Below are positions 24,032 through 35,835 of a stretch of DNA of 64,000 bases, one piece after another; the first letter of the stretch is position 1; every line of letters begins with the position of its first letter. Both the position numbers and the translations under genes were made by a program. Source of the DNA: Heliocidaris tuberculata. Lineage: Eukaryota; Echinodermata; Echinoidea; Camarodonta; Echinometridae. The stretch is taken from contig CM046846.1 of the NCBI GenBank assembly GCA_025618425.1, forward strand, positions 32,926,309 to 32,990,308. The letters are read 5' to 3'. The notes under the pieces are model-generated. The model made no database searches, was not told the DNA's origin, and was given only the letters and a program-made list of their open reading frames with translations.

Positions 24032-24609
24032 TTAAAGGGAAATCCAACCTTAATAGCAAGTTGCTTTGAAAGAAAGAGAAAAAATCAGAGAAGCAGATTG
24101 GTGAAAGTTTGAACGAAATCGGACAAGCAATAAGAAAGTTATGAATTTTTGAAAGTTGTAATCACTATACATATGGGAATTTCAAATTGGCCGAATAGGT
24201 AATGTCACTGTGATGTAGCGGTGGACAACTCCCCCATTCGCTCCAACACACAAAATGACTAAAATGTCACTTTTTTCAAAATGTATTACTCAGTAGGATC
24301 TTTTTCTTTCATGAGGACCTATAAAGATATGTTATCTCCAATATATTTTGAGTACTGCCCCGAGGGTAAAAGCGCCTCGAAGAAAACCGCAAATTAATGA
24401 TATTTTGGGAGAGTTGTCCACAAAAATGTCACAATCAAATCGCCAAATTGCCAATTTGAGATTCGCATAGATGTAGTGATCTCATTTTTCAAACATCCAT
24501 AACTTTCTTATTCCTTGTCCGATTTCTTTCAAACTTTCACCATCCTGTTTTTCTTATTTTTCTGCTTTCACACAAATCATCTTATTACCAAGGTTGGATT
24601 ACCCTTTAA
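24032..24609. mobile_element. Family A TTAA foldback MITE, copy 2
   Basis: TTAA-agggaaatccaacctt to aaggttggattaccct-TTAA, with ~150-bp inverted arms. Only 13 bp separate it from family B on the left. Its right TTAA (24606-24609) is also the left TTAA of family C. Confidence 0.9.
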
Positions 24610-25093
24610 AGTGATTGATTAACTTTGTGAAAAATTGTAAAATCAGCTCAAATGCCAGTGAATTGTGTGCAGTCCTCTAACTGCATATATAATTAAGGAT
24701 ATGTGAAAGTATGAGAGAAAATGGAACCCGTTTACTATCCTAAAAAAGAGAAAATCGCGATCAATCGCTAGCGCAAGTCGCTCGGCTTCTTCTCTGCGCT
24801 GCAGTCACAAAAACCGAGCACCAGCACTTGGCGATTTCATAGCGGGTTTCCAGCCCGTACGGTATTCTGTGATAGAGCGAGGTATGCCAACCGTAAGAGT
24901 TCTTTAGGGTTCGGTGGTACTCTATCCCGACATCAATGTTCAATCGTAAATATCTTGATATATAAACGACCGATCAGCTTATAAAACTCAGGCGATTCCT
25001 GTCTGAGCTAAAGGTTTGCAAATATGATTACAGCATTAGCTGGAACAGTGATTTTTTTTTTCAATCCTGGGCAAAGTTAATCAATGCCTTTAA
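24606..25093. mobile_element. Family C TTAA MITE, copy 1 (reverse)
   Basis: TTAA-agtgattgattaactttg to caaagttaatcaatgcct-TTAA; 488 bp. GC-rich, CpG-containing interior with a 60-codon minus-strand frame starting M-N-I-D-V-G. The frame is broken in one of three copies and differs from the third by amino-acid changes, so it is probably not coding. Confidence 0.85.
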
Positions 25094-26432
25094 TAAGTAG
25101 ACACAACCATGAATACATGAAAGCCTTAGTCATCTATGTACGTATGTTCATTATAAATTCACATCATATGCTGCAAGGTCTACTTCTTTTTAATTGAATT
25201 GCAAATCAATAGGGAAAAAATTTCATTAAACAAATATTTGTTAAAGCTTGGAACCTTGGATACAAGTAAAAAATGTTCTCCGATGTTACAATATGCTTGA
25301 GAGATGATAAAAAATGAAATGTTGATGGAATCCTAAATTCAGAAGAATCCAACCATGTTTACTGTTGAGAAATCCAAAATAATAATATACATGAATTAAA
25401 AAAAGGTTTGATTTAAGAATGTGTATAATCCTTTAGTTATTAGAAATATAAATGCAAAAAAGTCAACATTAATTGGGGAAATGATTTGTAGGTTTTGTTG
25501 CTTCTCAGTGACTTGAGAGAATTGTTGAAGTTTCTTTTAATGATCAAAACAAACCAATAACATGAGAATACATATCTTCTGCATAATCCATAGTTGAAAA
25601 TAAGGTTTGAGCAGAAATTTCATAGAGGGTATTCATGATCAACCATATTATTTCAAATTTAATACAAGTTAAACCGGAGATTTTTCTTTAAAATGGTAAA
25701 CTTTCTTTACTGTATGTATTGTTATCAGTACAAACTTAGCTATTTTATTAGGGACTGCCTTGACAGAACCTTTATTTGGTTCTTTTGCAGTTTCCCATTT
25801 CATTACCATTATTTCATGTTCTGTAAATATCTTAGGCTTCTTATTCTCGTCTTTTATATTCTACTTTTCTTCTCACTCTTTTTTTTTGTTGGTTCAATAC
25901 TTCAATATAATATATTCTATATGTTTGATGTGTTTTTTATGTACTTTTTAAATCGACTTGAATAAATTAATTTAATTTTTTTTTTTTTAATGATACATGC
26001 TATACAGATTATCCAGACTATATACAATATTGAAGAGTGCTTTTCATTATGGCATTTGATGTGTGTATAGCTAGTCACCCAAGAGTAAAATCACACAATA
26101 AACTACTGTAATAAACAGAACCCTTCACTGCGATTCTCAGAAACACATCTCTTTGTTAGAACAGCAAACAGAGCTTGTGCTCGACTTGAGCTGTGTTTGC
26201 ACTAACCTAAATCTTCACAAAAACTATCTCACCATGAACGTTTTCAAAAAATTAAACAAATTAAGATGAGACCTGCTGGTTTGCCTCGTACTTTTGTCAT
26301 TCATATAGGATAAGATTTAAAACAATCAACATTTATATCTAGACATCAGATACTCCTACATGAGTCAGAATAATTATTCAAAATGTGCGTAATTTTAATG
26401 ACAACAAAGGGAAGATTTGCTGGAGTATATAT
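25094..26432. other. AT-rich unique DNA, no gene seen
   Basis: The 90-codon plus-strand frame at 25693 is Phe/Tyr/Leu-rich because of T-rich composition; no supporting splice or repeat evidence. Confidence 0.45.
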
Positions 26433-26615
26433 ATACTGTAAAACCAAAATTTTCGCATATTTCGCGAAAGTTTCATGCTGCGAATTAATCAAATCACAAT
26501 TGAGACAACATAAAATTATTGCAATTCGCGAAAGTTTCTTGCTGCAAAAATTGGCTGTCATTAACGAATTCACGAAAATTTTATGTCCCGAATGTATCTG
26601 GTTTGACAGTATATC
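26433..26615. mobile_element. Element S, ~180-bp MITE
   Basis: Ends tatactgtaaaaccaaaatt and the complement of ctggtttgacagtata. The interior has three ttcgcgaaa or attcgcgaaa motifs followed by agtttcttgctgc or agtttcatgctgc. Confidence 0.65.
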
Positions 26616-26676
26616 ATCTAAAATCATACTGGATTTGTAAAATGATTTAATTTCACGTTACACAAATATTGACATA

Positions 26677-27261
26677 CACTTGGCAAAAAAAGAAAGTGGA
26701 CACTCTTTATTGTTAAAAATTTTCATATAAATCGTCAATCAAATTTAAGAAATGTTAGTACTCTACCAACATCCATTAAAGATCAAGCTTTGAACTTTCA
26801 TGCTTGGATGGGCACATATATTTAAACAGTAGAAGGTCTGATAAAGAAAATTGTTAATGAACATGTGCTTCTGTAAGACATTCTTGTTAAATAATAAAGG
26901 CAAAAAAAATAAAAAACAATGAGGATTGAGCTCTGGATATCAACTGTAGTATCAGGACTGCATGGTTTTGAAATGCACAACACAAATTCAAGTGTTTCTA
27001 GTGATTTTTGTTTTCATTGTTTTATTTTGATGGAAATGTTCGACATTTGAATGCTTACTTGCTCTATTTTTGCAATATTCTGAATCAGACCTTCTAACGG
27101 TTAAATGCCCATCGAAGGGTCAAAGTTCAAAACTTCACCTTAATTGAAGTAGGTAGGTATTGATTTTTCTTTAATTTGATATATATTTTATTATATTTTA
27201 TTGACGGTTTATATGAAATTTTGGAAAAATAAAGAGACCACTTCCTTTTTTTTGCTGAGTG
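26677..27261. mobile_element. Tc1/mariner-type foldback MITE
   Basis: Left end cacttggcaaaaaaagaaag, right end complement cactcagcaaaaaaaaggaa, with similarity continuing ~65 bp (tcatataaaycgtcaat). TA flanks both ends. Deeper in, agaaggtctga on the left and tcagaccttct on the right extend the inverted arms to over 150 bp. No transposase. Confidence 0.85.
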
Positions 27262-27482
27262 TAGTTTAATGACATGTAACCAAGCAAACATTGGTTGATT
27301 TTCAAGTGGCCTTCAAGCCTTTGAACATGTATGCTCAGAGACACATCAAATCACATGGAATTAACACCTTGAAGTTACTGGAAAATATTTACTTTAAACA
27401 CCTCATATTTTTACTTTCTCGTTGAACTGTAAAATGTTAAACTAAATTGTCAGTTCTTGTTCGATATCACCTAAAATCACTC

Positions 27483-28197
27483 TCTCGTAGTTACGGACCG
27501 TGTGGACAGAATAAACTTTAAGTTTAGTAAACACTTCGTTAACGATGACCTCTCTGTTCATGTTAAACTACGATCTCTCGACTTGCAATCTCAAAACAAT
27601 GAGCGTCACTGTTTCGGGCCCATGTGAACCCTCATCGTTCTTAGTGACTCGTTGTTTCATTAACTTAAAGCTCATAGACAGTCTCGGTAGCAAAAATCAG
27701 ACTGGCAAGAAACTTATCTAACGTAGTCACATACTACTCTCCTTTTATCATAAGACACATGTACGAGATTATTTAACATTCCATTCACGATTTCGAACAA
27801 ATTTTAGTGTAAATATCTGAAAGAAACGCTTGGTAACGGCTTTTCACTGCCTCACGCTAAGACCATATCCACCCGAAGGTTCCCCGCACAATAAACTCAG
27901 CGCTTCGCACTATGTGTAGCGTATTTTATTCACACAGCAATCCTAATGTGAGTAGTGTGTGTGGCCGTTGTTTGAATTTACATCCCCTCTTTTTTGGGCC
28001 AGGGATTTTTATTACTTTTCACCTCTCATTCAGTAAATATTTCACTTGAGGAGGAAAAAACTTCACAACATCTTAGTTATGTTAGTACCCTGCTTTTTAT
28101 TAAGTAAAATCAAAGAAATCTCACGAAAAGTTTTTGAGGGCCTCCCAAAACTATCTGTTACCTTTAAAGTTTCGAAAGTCCTGTATGAACGTAGCTA
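27483..28197. mobile_element. Family E element, 5'-truncated, interrupted by G
   Basis: Starts inside E (cgtagttacggaccgtgtgg), runs to cgttgtttcattaac at 27664, and resumes at 28168 (gtttcgaaagtcctgtatga acgtagct). The gap is exactly the family G element at a TTAA of E. Confidence 0.75.
27665..28167. mobile_element. Family G TTAA element, copy 1, nested in E
   Basis: TTAA-agctcatagacagtctcgg to aactatctgttacct-TTAA; 503 bp. Very similar to the copy at 38023-38521, so both are young relative to other families. The two ends match only weakly beyond TTAA-AG, so it may not be a simple inverted-repeat element. Confidence 0.8.
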
Positions 28198-28213
28198 TTG
28201 ACTTAATACATCA

Positions 28214-28284
28214 TCTGCTGAGAGCGAGAAGGGCATTAGCTCTGTTTCTTGACGTCATTTAATGCATTTTGACACTCAGCAGAC
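28214..28284. repeat. Family N palindromic repeat, copy 4
   Basis: ctgctgagagcgagaagggc and the complement of cattttgacactcagcagac form the arms. Confidence 0.6.
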
Positions 28285-28780
28285 AAAAAGGTACATCTTT
28301 CCTTCTCTGTGAAAATAATCGGTTTTAAGATGAATTGAAAATGAACGATATCTATATTGCCACTAAGTCCACATCTACCCCAGATCGACATCCCTTCAAA
28401 ATATTGTGCAGTGCAGTTCAGAGAGTAATCCAAATATTATCCAACCTTACTTTTATCCGAAGTTCATATCTTATTTGATATTATACTAAACAAAACCAAG
28501 TAACAAGAAATTAACTAAATAAGAATAACCTAAAAGACACGATGCAGTATGTTTTAAATCTCTTTTCATTTCTTGATTTGAAATTATTCGTTTGATATGA
28601 GCATTTTTCTTTGTTACTTATGTTCTATTTGTTAACTGTATCCATTTTATGTTACCCTGTACCGCGTTCGATAAGAACAGGTAACCTGGGTTCACTGTAT
28701 TTCATTTATTGATTAATAAAAGGTGATTTATTAAAAAATGTTAAAGAGTCATGGTGCAATTGTTTCCATTCACTTATGGC

Positions 28781-28808
28781 CTGTTGAGAGCTAGAAGGGT
28801 GTTAACCA
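28781..28808. repeat. Family N half repeat
   Basis: ctgttgagagctagaagggtg then ttaacc: one arm only. Confidence 0.5.
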
Positions 28809-28889
28809 TTATACCATGACACAAAGTTAAGATAATAGGCTAAATCATTATACAAGTGCATTCAGTTAAATGTAATTATCTTTAGATTG

Positions 28890-29260
28890 TGAACAGGTGA
28901 TGAGCTGAATAGCCCCTTTAAACATAAACATTCCTATTCTTAAACACACACTTCCACAAACATGCAGAACTTTCTTAGAGCTCCTTTCAATGCTGCTATA
29001 CACAGGATAAGTCCAAAATCTTGATTTATACGATGAGTATAAAGAGGTCATAGCTGGAATAGCCCCTCAGATATGTTCAACTCAAAAAAAGATACATAGT
29101 TTTCTTAGCTCTTTCACCTCAAGCATCTATGTGCCAAGTCGATTCTATGAACACAATTATCTCTCAAGTGTGAACAGCCCCATCTGATATTGACATTCTT
29201 CTTGTAATGCACACATCCACACACATTCAGAGCATTCTTAGCTCCTTCACTCCTGGTACC
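28890..29260. repeat. Degenerate tandem repeat, ~130-150 bp, three units
   Basis: gctgaatagccccttt, gctggaatagcccctcaga and gtgaacagccccatctgat each precede a related stretch ending ttcttag-ctc-ttca. Strongly diverged. Confidence 0.4.
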
Positions 29261-30534
29261 TAGAGATCAATAAAATGTAAATTTCTTGTTTTGTGCTCTG
29301 GGGGATATGTGTTTAAGATCAACTGGCTCAAGCAAAATGCTCTGCTTCATACGCAAAAGCTCCATCCATCCTCTCTCCTCTTACCGGTTCGCAAAAGCAA
29401 GGAGAACATTTTCACCTCCCAACCTACATTTTTCTTCTTTTTTTTTTCAGGGGAGGGGGAGGTGTGGGAATATTTGCTAATTAGAGGGAGAAAAAAAAGA
29501 ACAAATCCTGCACATTTTTCTTTTAAGACATCAACAACAATCTTTTGCATGAAACTTCCCAATCTGTTCTTTAGAGGCATTTTCAATAATAATGATAATA
29601 AAAGCAATTTATACAGCAACATTTCCATCTGATACAGATGCTTTTATGACAGAATGCTCAATTCCATTAATTGTATTTTCATATTAAATGCAAAATAGTA
29701 CCTGAAACAAGGATCAATATTGCTGATTTTGTAAAAGTTCAAAGTACTTCATTTTGTGTTGAGAGCATTTGAACATGGCAGTTAATTACACAGTGACAGA
29801 ATAATGACACTCTTAACAATTTCTAATTCATGAGTATGTGTGTAATAAAACAGCTCAGTGAGGAAGCATAAAATCAACATTAGCACACCTGCAGGGTGAA
29901 TTAAAAAACATTTTTTACAAATAAAAAAGCACAATATATCATCAGCACTATGCATTAAGTCAATCTTTGTGCATGCTTAAAAAAAAATTACCTGAATGTT
30001 TAGCAATAATCTTTGAAAGCTGTACTTAATCATTAATACAACCTATGTCACTCCTCTCCAATACAGTACAATTTTGATGGCAGCATATGTGCCTAAACCT
30101 ACATGCAGCGATGATCCTTCACTGTCTGTCTATTCGCATCATGGACAAAGAAATGTGTAAAGAGACGTGCCTCTTCAAAATCCATACACACAACCTCTTA
30201 GCCAGTGGCTTGTGTACAGCATCTACTGCACTCCTATCTGTTATGTGAAAAGCATCTTGATTTCATGCTTGCTCACACGCCTAGTTCTCATAATTCTTCA
30301 GTTCTCATAATTCGTCACACAGGCTGAATGATTTTCTTCATTGCATATTAACTATTTTCTATTTAACAATAGAATTACCATTATTTATCTATCTTTCAAG
30401 GGAATATTAATAGGATCCCGCTAAATTTTGTCCTCCCCACTGGGTGTCATTTCCTTTCTTTCATCTTCATTATGTTAATGTCATTCTCTTTCTTTATGTT
30501 TCTCTTTCCACTTTCCTCAGCTTCTCGGTTTGTT
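29261..30534. other. AT-rich unique DNA, no gene seen
   Basis: Contains an 18-bp direct repeat (agttctcataattcttc, agttctcataattcgtc) at 30283-30316. Open frames near 29290-29632 lack splice support. Confidence 0.45.
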
Positions 30535-30612
30535 TTAACCCATTGCACACAGGAACTGGGTGGTTCCTGTATTGAGCCTATAGGGATGAGAAAACTCAGT
30601 AGTCAAAGGATA
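30535..30612. repeat. Family O short inverted repeat, copy 2
   Basis: ttaacccattgcacacagga to actcagtagtcaaaggataa. Confidence 0.55.
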
Positions 30613-30619
30613 AACATAT

Positions 30620-30690
30620 CCAGTTTCTCTCCTCTCTCTCTCTGACACTCTGTTTCCCCCCCCCCCCCCTCTCTCTCTCTCTCTCTTTGT
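30620..30690. repeat. CT microsatellite with C run
   Basis: tctctcctctctctctctga, a run of about 14 C at 30656-30669, then tctctctc. Confidence 0.85.
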
Positions 30691-30699
30691 CTTTTCATC

Positions 30700-33600
30700 T
30701 GTACATTTTAAAAATATATCTCTTTCTTGTTTCCTCAATATAATTCTTTACATTTTTCAATAATCATTAAGATATTTCTTTTCATTCTCTTTATCTTGCT
30801 TTGTTGTGTGCACTAGAAAATTTGTGAAATGGGAATTACTAGATGAAAGGTACGTGTGCATCTGTGTATGGCTGGTATAATTCTTCACCTTTACCTGATA
30901 AACGATAAACAGAACATGACCATCTTGTTCCATATTTTAATGAAACCTATATCCATATCCTAATATAAGTGTTTGTCCGACCTTCCAAGAAACATATCAA
31001 TGACACAGTGTTTTGATGTCTCGTTACAACGAAATACTCCTCATGAAGACAACAACCGACTCGGGTGAAAATTAGGCATGATTCTAGCAACCAAGCCTAA
31101 CAGCAAATGGGTGATGACAGAAATTTGATGCTGAAGCCTAGAGCATGACTGAAACAACAGCTTCGGTATTCATATTCAGGGTTCTCCGCTTAAAAGGCAG
31201 ATAGCGCTTTTTTTTTTCCAAATTGAGTTACATCTTGAAGGCTGGAGATCCAATAGTAATTACTTAACCCATTGGCTACAGTCCAATAAAAATAACACTT
31301 GCAGCTTATTCAATATGTGCCTCCTTCGATTACAAAAATATTGGGGAAAAACTCGGCGCATTACCGGTAAACAGATTTGAAAGGCAGATATGCCGATTGG
31401 CAATTCATCTTACAGGCTCTTGGCAGGGACTTAACCTTAAATCAATGATATCCAAAGTAAAAAAAAATTGACCGAAAAAACACACAATTAGACATGAAAA
31501 TTAACCTAAATAACCTATTTCAGCATTAAAACTTTTGCCTCTGAATGGCAAAATATGACTGTTTTGATTCAATAAAACACTTCTTTTTTTTTTATTTAAA
31601 AAAAAAAAAAATTTAAGAATGATTGTACAATGAAATTCATAAACTGCCCTCCAAACTGCGATACAGAAACAATTTCCGCAGGGAAATATGTATTTCTAAC
31701 TTGATTTTTTTTTAAATTCCATCACCTAGACAAACTTGAATCAGATAATCATTAAAGCTTCTCTCTTTTCAGGAAATGCCACTGAGAGTTGATCAAGAGT
31801 AACTCCCAATCTGGTCATCTTCACAACGAACAACAAGTTTTCATTTGCGATCTAAAAACTCCTGCCCCCTTGTTTTTTAATAATACATGATGGTACGTCG
31901 CCAGGAATTGATGCAGAGAGAGAGAGAGCAAGACAAGGATAGCATCCAAATCAATCATGGTCGGAGGTTTCTTGATCAACACTGAAAGCTCATGAGCCAT
32001 CAAGGCTATACTAAGCTACAAAGCAGAGTTCCGTTTGGTGCGGAAACGACTTCTCACTCCATGTTTCCTAAGTGATTGAAACCACTACTTCGATAACTCT
32101 TTGAAATATATCTATGAGAATAGACTTCTACCATGAATAACAGCGGAGGAAGAATCATACTGATAACCAGTGAATAAAATATCAGACGATTTGTTTTCGA
32201 ATACCAGGAAATTCCATTAGTCTCATACCTGGAAATTCAATATTAATAACTGATTAATTTCCACAAGGTCCTTGGTTTACATCAATTACATGAACACATG
32301 ATTTTTCATTTATAGACAGGGGAAAGAGGTTATGTAGGGTACAATATTTTCTCAAATAATGTTAGTAAAATCATGTGACTGAATGCAAGGAAATGTAAGA
32401 TATAATGATAATACTCTCAATATTTCAGGTGTATAGATCGTTTTTAAAATGCACTAAATATCGTATCTGTTCAAAATTGCTTTCCAAAAGATTTACTTTT
32501 ATGTTTTAAGTTGTTCCATTATTGTGTACATCACATTCTTACTTTTTGTCATACTTATTAATGCCTAATAAGGGGTGTCTTTAAAAAAAATGCAAAGAGA
32601 TTTGATTGGCAACATCTGAAAAAGTGCAGAACCATCCTCTATGACATTTCTGAGGTAATATTGTAGTAGTATCACCTAAATATTATGTGAATTTCACAAG
32701 GATTCAAGCCAAAACTACAAAGTGATAATTGTTTTTGTAAGACATAATATTTTGAAATGTTACAAAGAGAGTACCCGTTGAATGGCATTTGAGTGCACAA
32801 TAAGTATATATACATGTCGCCTGAACATTTCATGGCAAGCTCTCAAATTAACTTTAATTCTTGTTAATACATGGGTGTTATGAATTAAGATTGATGTCAT
32901 TTACACAAACATTATGATAATTTAGTGTCTTTAATATTTCTTTTATGGAGGCATTGTGGTAATATTATATAAACCCTAAATATGGGGAGAAACCTCAAGG
33001 ACACGTTCCTTTTTTTTAAAACCCTGTATTTTCATTTTCTTACTTTTCCTCTACAATGAACCTCAAGCACAATATTACATGGAGTTGATGTATTAGAAAT
33101 ACTCTACATGTATATTATCTACATCATTATTACTCTGAATTTCAAAAAAATTGGGATTTAAAAACTTCAAATAGAGACATGTACAAAAACAATTTCTTGA
33201 AAGCGAACATGGGCTTGGAAAAAGTAACACTTCATCCCGTTTACACTATAAAAAAACACACCATCCCATCAGTAGACAAAGGAACTGAGCTGAATAATTG
33301 ATTGGCCATAAGGGCAACATCATTAAAACCATCCTTCGTTTGAGGGCACAGAATGCTCAGCATGGCAACCCCCTTAGCAACATCACTTGATAACCTCTAA
33401 TGAATAGTTTATATTTAGAGCAGACCTTCCACATTGATCATACCTTCTATGTGAACGTGTGGGATGGATTTGGAAATGTTGGGGGAAAAAATTGTCTCTA
33501 AAAATGTAAAAAGGACTTTGCAGAGATTGGCTATTAGCTAATGGTGGAGGAAAGAGGCATACTGCTAAGGTAGAAGTGAATTGGGTCTTGACACTGTAAT

Positions 33601-33980
33601 CACTGATATACCACTAAAGATATTTCATTCCTGCATGGTATATCTACAGCACAAATACGCAAGTATTTTAATGACTTGTCTTCTTTAAACAAGTGTTTCT
33701 TAAATTGGCAACACCTAATTTAATAATGTCATGGAAGACATTCACATTTTTTAATCGATGGAATGATTCATCAAATATTTTCAGCATTTTCCAGGAACGG
33801 TAAAAACTATGTCAACATCTTCATGAGATAATGTTTAATTCCACTAAAATTGGTAGTACCTGTTAACCGTACTATTTTTATCGATTGCCTGACTAAGAAT
33901 TTGAATAAATCAATGATTTCCCTACAATTTCAGAATTGTTCTTCCCCCTTCATATCTACCTTTATATCAAGTGACAGTCT
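30700..33980. other. Longest stretch of unique AT-rich DNA, no gene seen
   Basis: No terminal-repeat element recognised in over 3 kb. Only poly-A/T runs (31210, 31570-31614, 33010), a single TTAACCC-like end at 31266 and a rejected acceptor at 31778. Consistent with intron or intergenic DNA. Confidence 0.5.
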
Positions 33981-34045
33981 TCTGTTGAGAGCCAGAAGGA
34001 CATTAAATGTGAAGGAATGAGTTCATGCTCTTTTGGCTCTGAGAC
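33981..34045. repeat. Family N palindromic repeat, copy 5
   Basis: ctgttgagagccagaaggac arm and gttcatgctcttttggctctgaga arm. Confidence 0.6.
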
Positions 34046-34671
34046 GAAAAGTCTTATATTGAGTCTACTGACCATATGAAATTTCATTCATTCCCTTTGC
34101 TTCCATGCCACAATCTAATTTCATCATTTTTTAGTCTAAATGAATATATCCATACAATGAAATTATGAATGTCTCAATATGTTTTCTCTTCCTAGCGACG
34201 TATTCACAGATTGCAAGCAAGATTGCATTAATTTTTTCTGTATCCTAAATGATGTACCCATCCACTGAGTGTATTAGTTAAAGTCTTTATACGAGTAATA
34301 ACCTTACGAAAATCTAACCATACTCATAGACTGATTAACCGAGTACTGAAATGCATAGGAATGAGAAAATGCAATGCAAAACAATGCAAGTGGAGAGATC
34401 ATGTTTATCATTCAAAATGTGTATAACATGGTTTCAGCAATTATCCAAAACCTTGTTACTGGCAAAGTCTAATTAGGTGCAATTAATTTGTGTCTGGAAT
34501 AACGAGCCAATTTTCCATGGTTATCTGGGCTTTCAAACTTAAAGGACGACTATTCAGAGTTCCATCCTCTCAAAGTAGAAGACGACTAAAACCATAGTCA
34601 TTACTAATACAAAATCAAGTCTCAATGTCTTGCTCCTGAACTATCTCATGTCACTATCCTTCTTTTGTTGT
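34046..34671. other. Unique DNA, no gene seen
   Basis: No repeat partner or exon signal. Confidence 0.4.
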
Positions 34672-34702
34672 AGTAGTAGTAGTAATAATAATAATAATAA
34701 TA
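34672..34702. repeat. AGT/AAT trinucleotide repeat
   Basis: tagtagtagtagtaa followed by taataataataataat. Confidence 0.85.
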
Positions 34703-34791
34703 AAAGTATTCTGGAGTGTACACTGCCACACCTGTCTCAGAGTTAGGGGAAGTACTGGTTGTCTATTTTACATATGTATGTACCCTTTTTC

Positions 34792-34990
34792 ATTCTTTTT
34801 TTTTTTCTCTCTCTTTTTCCTTCTTTTCCTCTTTCCTTTCTTTTCCAGCTTTTCTCTGTTTTTCTGTATTTTCCTTCCTTTTGTTTCTGCTTTCCCTATC
34901 TTTCGTATGTACTCCTTTCTTCTCTCTCTTCTCTCTCCTTCCTGTTTTTCATATCTTTTTGTTCCTCTCATTTCTTTGTTCTGCATGGTT
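34792..34990. repeat. T/C-rich low-complexity tract
   Basis: ttttttttctctctct, cttttcctctttcctttc and similar words; all overlapping Phe/Leu/Ser frames are artefacts. Confidence 0.8.
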
Positions 34991-35079
34991 TTCTGCAAGA
35001 CGTGGACCTCTTGCTTGTACTCTATTTCTTTTGTATACTGTTTATGTAGTTTTATCATGAAATAATAATGTATTATATT

Positions 35080-35275
35080 GTCATGCCTTTTTATTCTCAA
35101 TGTGTTAATATATTTTTGATACATGTGCATTAATATATTTTTCTGTATTCATTCTTATCCATCATGTGCAATTTTCTGATATGTATTTTTATGCTTGGAA
35201 TTTGGAAATCAGACTGTAACCCAATTTTTATGCTTGTTGCATGACAATAAATGAATCATTGAATCATTGAAATGA
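35080..35275 (+). mobile_element. Possible LINE-type 3' end
   Basis: An AT-rich segment ends gacaataaatgaatcattga followed by a second atcattga unit. A short tandem tail right after an AATAAA signal resembles 3' ends of CR1/L2-like retrotransposons, but no reverse-transcriptase remnant is visible upstream. It could equally be a polyadenylation region of something else. Confidence 0.35.
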
Positions 35276-35382
35276 TATGATATAACTCCTAATATAATGT
35301 CTCTGTAAAGCACATTACAAATATATCATTACCCAAGTCATCAGATTAAGACTTGAAGGCATACAATGTATGCAACTTCTCC

Positions 35383-35562
35383 AGCCAGGGACCTCTTACA
35401 GTTGCTCACAACGCTAAACAAAACACAATGAGTTTCGCATCCTACCAGGTACAAATTTACCACCTGGTTGGACAGGAGACATCAGTGCCGTGATGGGGAT
35501 TGAACCCACGACCTTCGCATCTCAAGTCAAAATTGAAACCACTCGACTACAACACCTCTATC
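35383..35562 (-). mobile_element. tRNA-headed SINE, copy 2
   Basis: Minus-strand A box tagtcgagtgg (complement of 35539-35549) and B box ggttcaatccc (complement of 35496-35506). The body shares the complement of gcatcctaccaggtac with the copy at 15880. It lies directly next to the candidate exon at 35672, in the same orientation. Confidence 0.8.
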
Positions 35563-35671
35563 CCACCTAGCACCAAGCACTTGATGAAAACTATGGACAC
35601 AAGTAAGATTACATTGAATCCTGCAGCTTCTCATACTTCTCTATCTTTTTCTCCTCCACTCTCTTTCTTAC

Positions 35672-35750
35672 CTTGATCCTTTCCCCTCCTGGTCATCCTT
35701 GGTAGTCTTCTTCTCAGAATCCTTGTTGATCACGTCAACCAGCTTCTTAC
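35672..35750 (-). CDS. Candidate coding exon 3, lysine/acidic-rich, same gene
   Basis: The minus strand shows an acceptor ending ccatgtccag, a 79-nt exon and a consensus donor (AAG followed by gtaagaaag). Only one frame is open. It needs one base from an upstream exon and leaves two bases for the next (incoming phase 1, outgoing phase 2). The peptide reads K-K-L-V-D-V-I-N-K-D, then a highly charged stretch of Glu, Lys, Asp and Thr ending G-K-G-S. This looks like the edge of a helix followed by a charged, probably disordered segment. The incoming phase fits the 31-nt exon 18.2 kb upstream. No following exon with incoming phase 2 was convincing in the 35 kb to the left, so the next intron may leave the window. 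Function unknown. Confidence 0.55.
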
Positions 35751-35835
35751 CTGGACATGGGAATCAAATAGAGATCATCAATTTAGTTTTATCAGGCAGT
35801 AAAATATAAAACACTGTTAATAAGACCATTTGTAT

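Noticed and set aside
24761..24943. 60-codon conserved frame in family C as a protein gene
   Set aside because: Stop codon in the 44862 copy, and differences between the other two copies are amino-acid changing.
31779..31808. Acceptor ttctctcttttcag followed by a 9-codon frame and stop
   Set aside because: Too short and isolated; polypyrimidine-AG strings are common by chance in this AT/CT-rich DNA.
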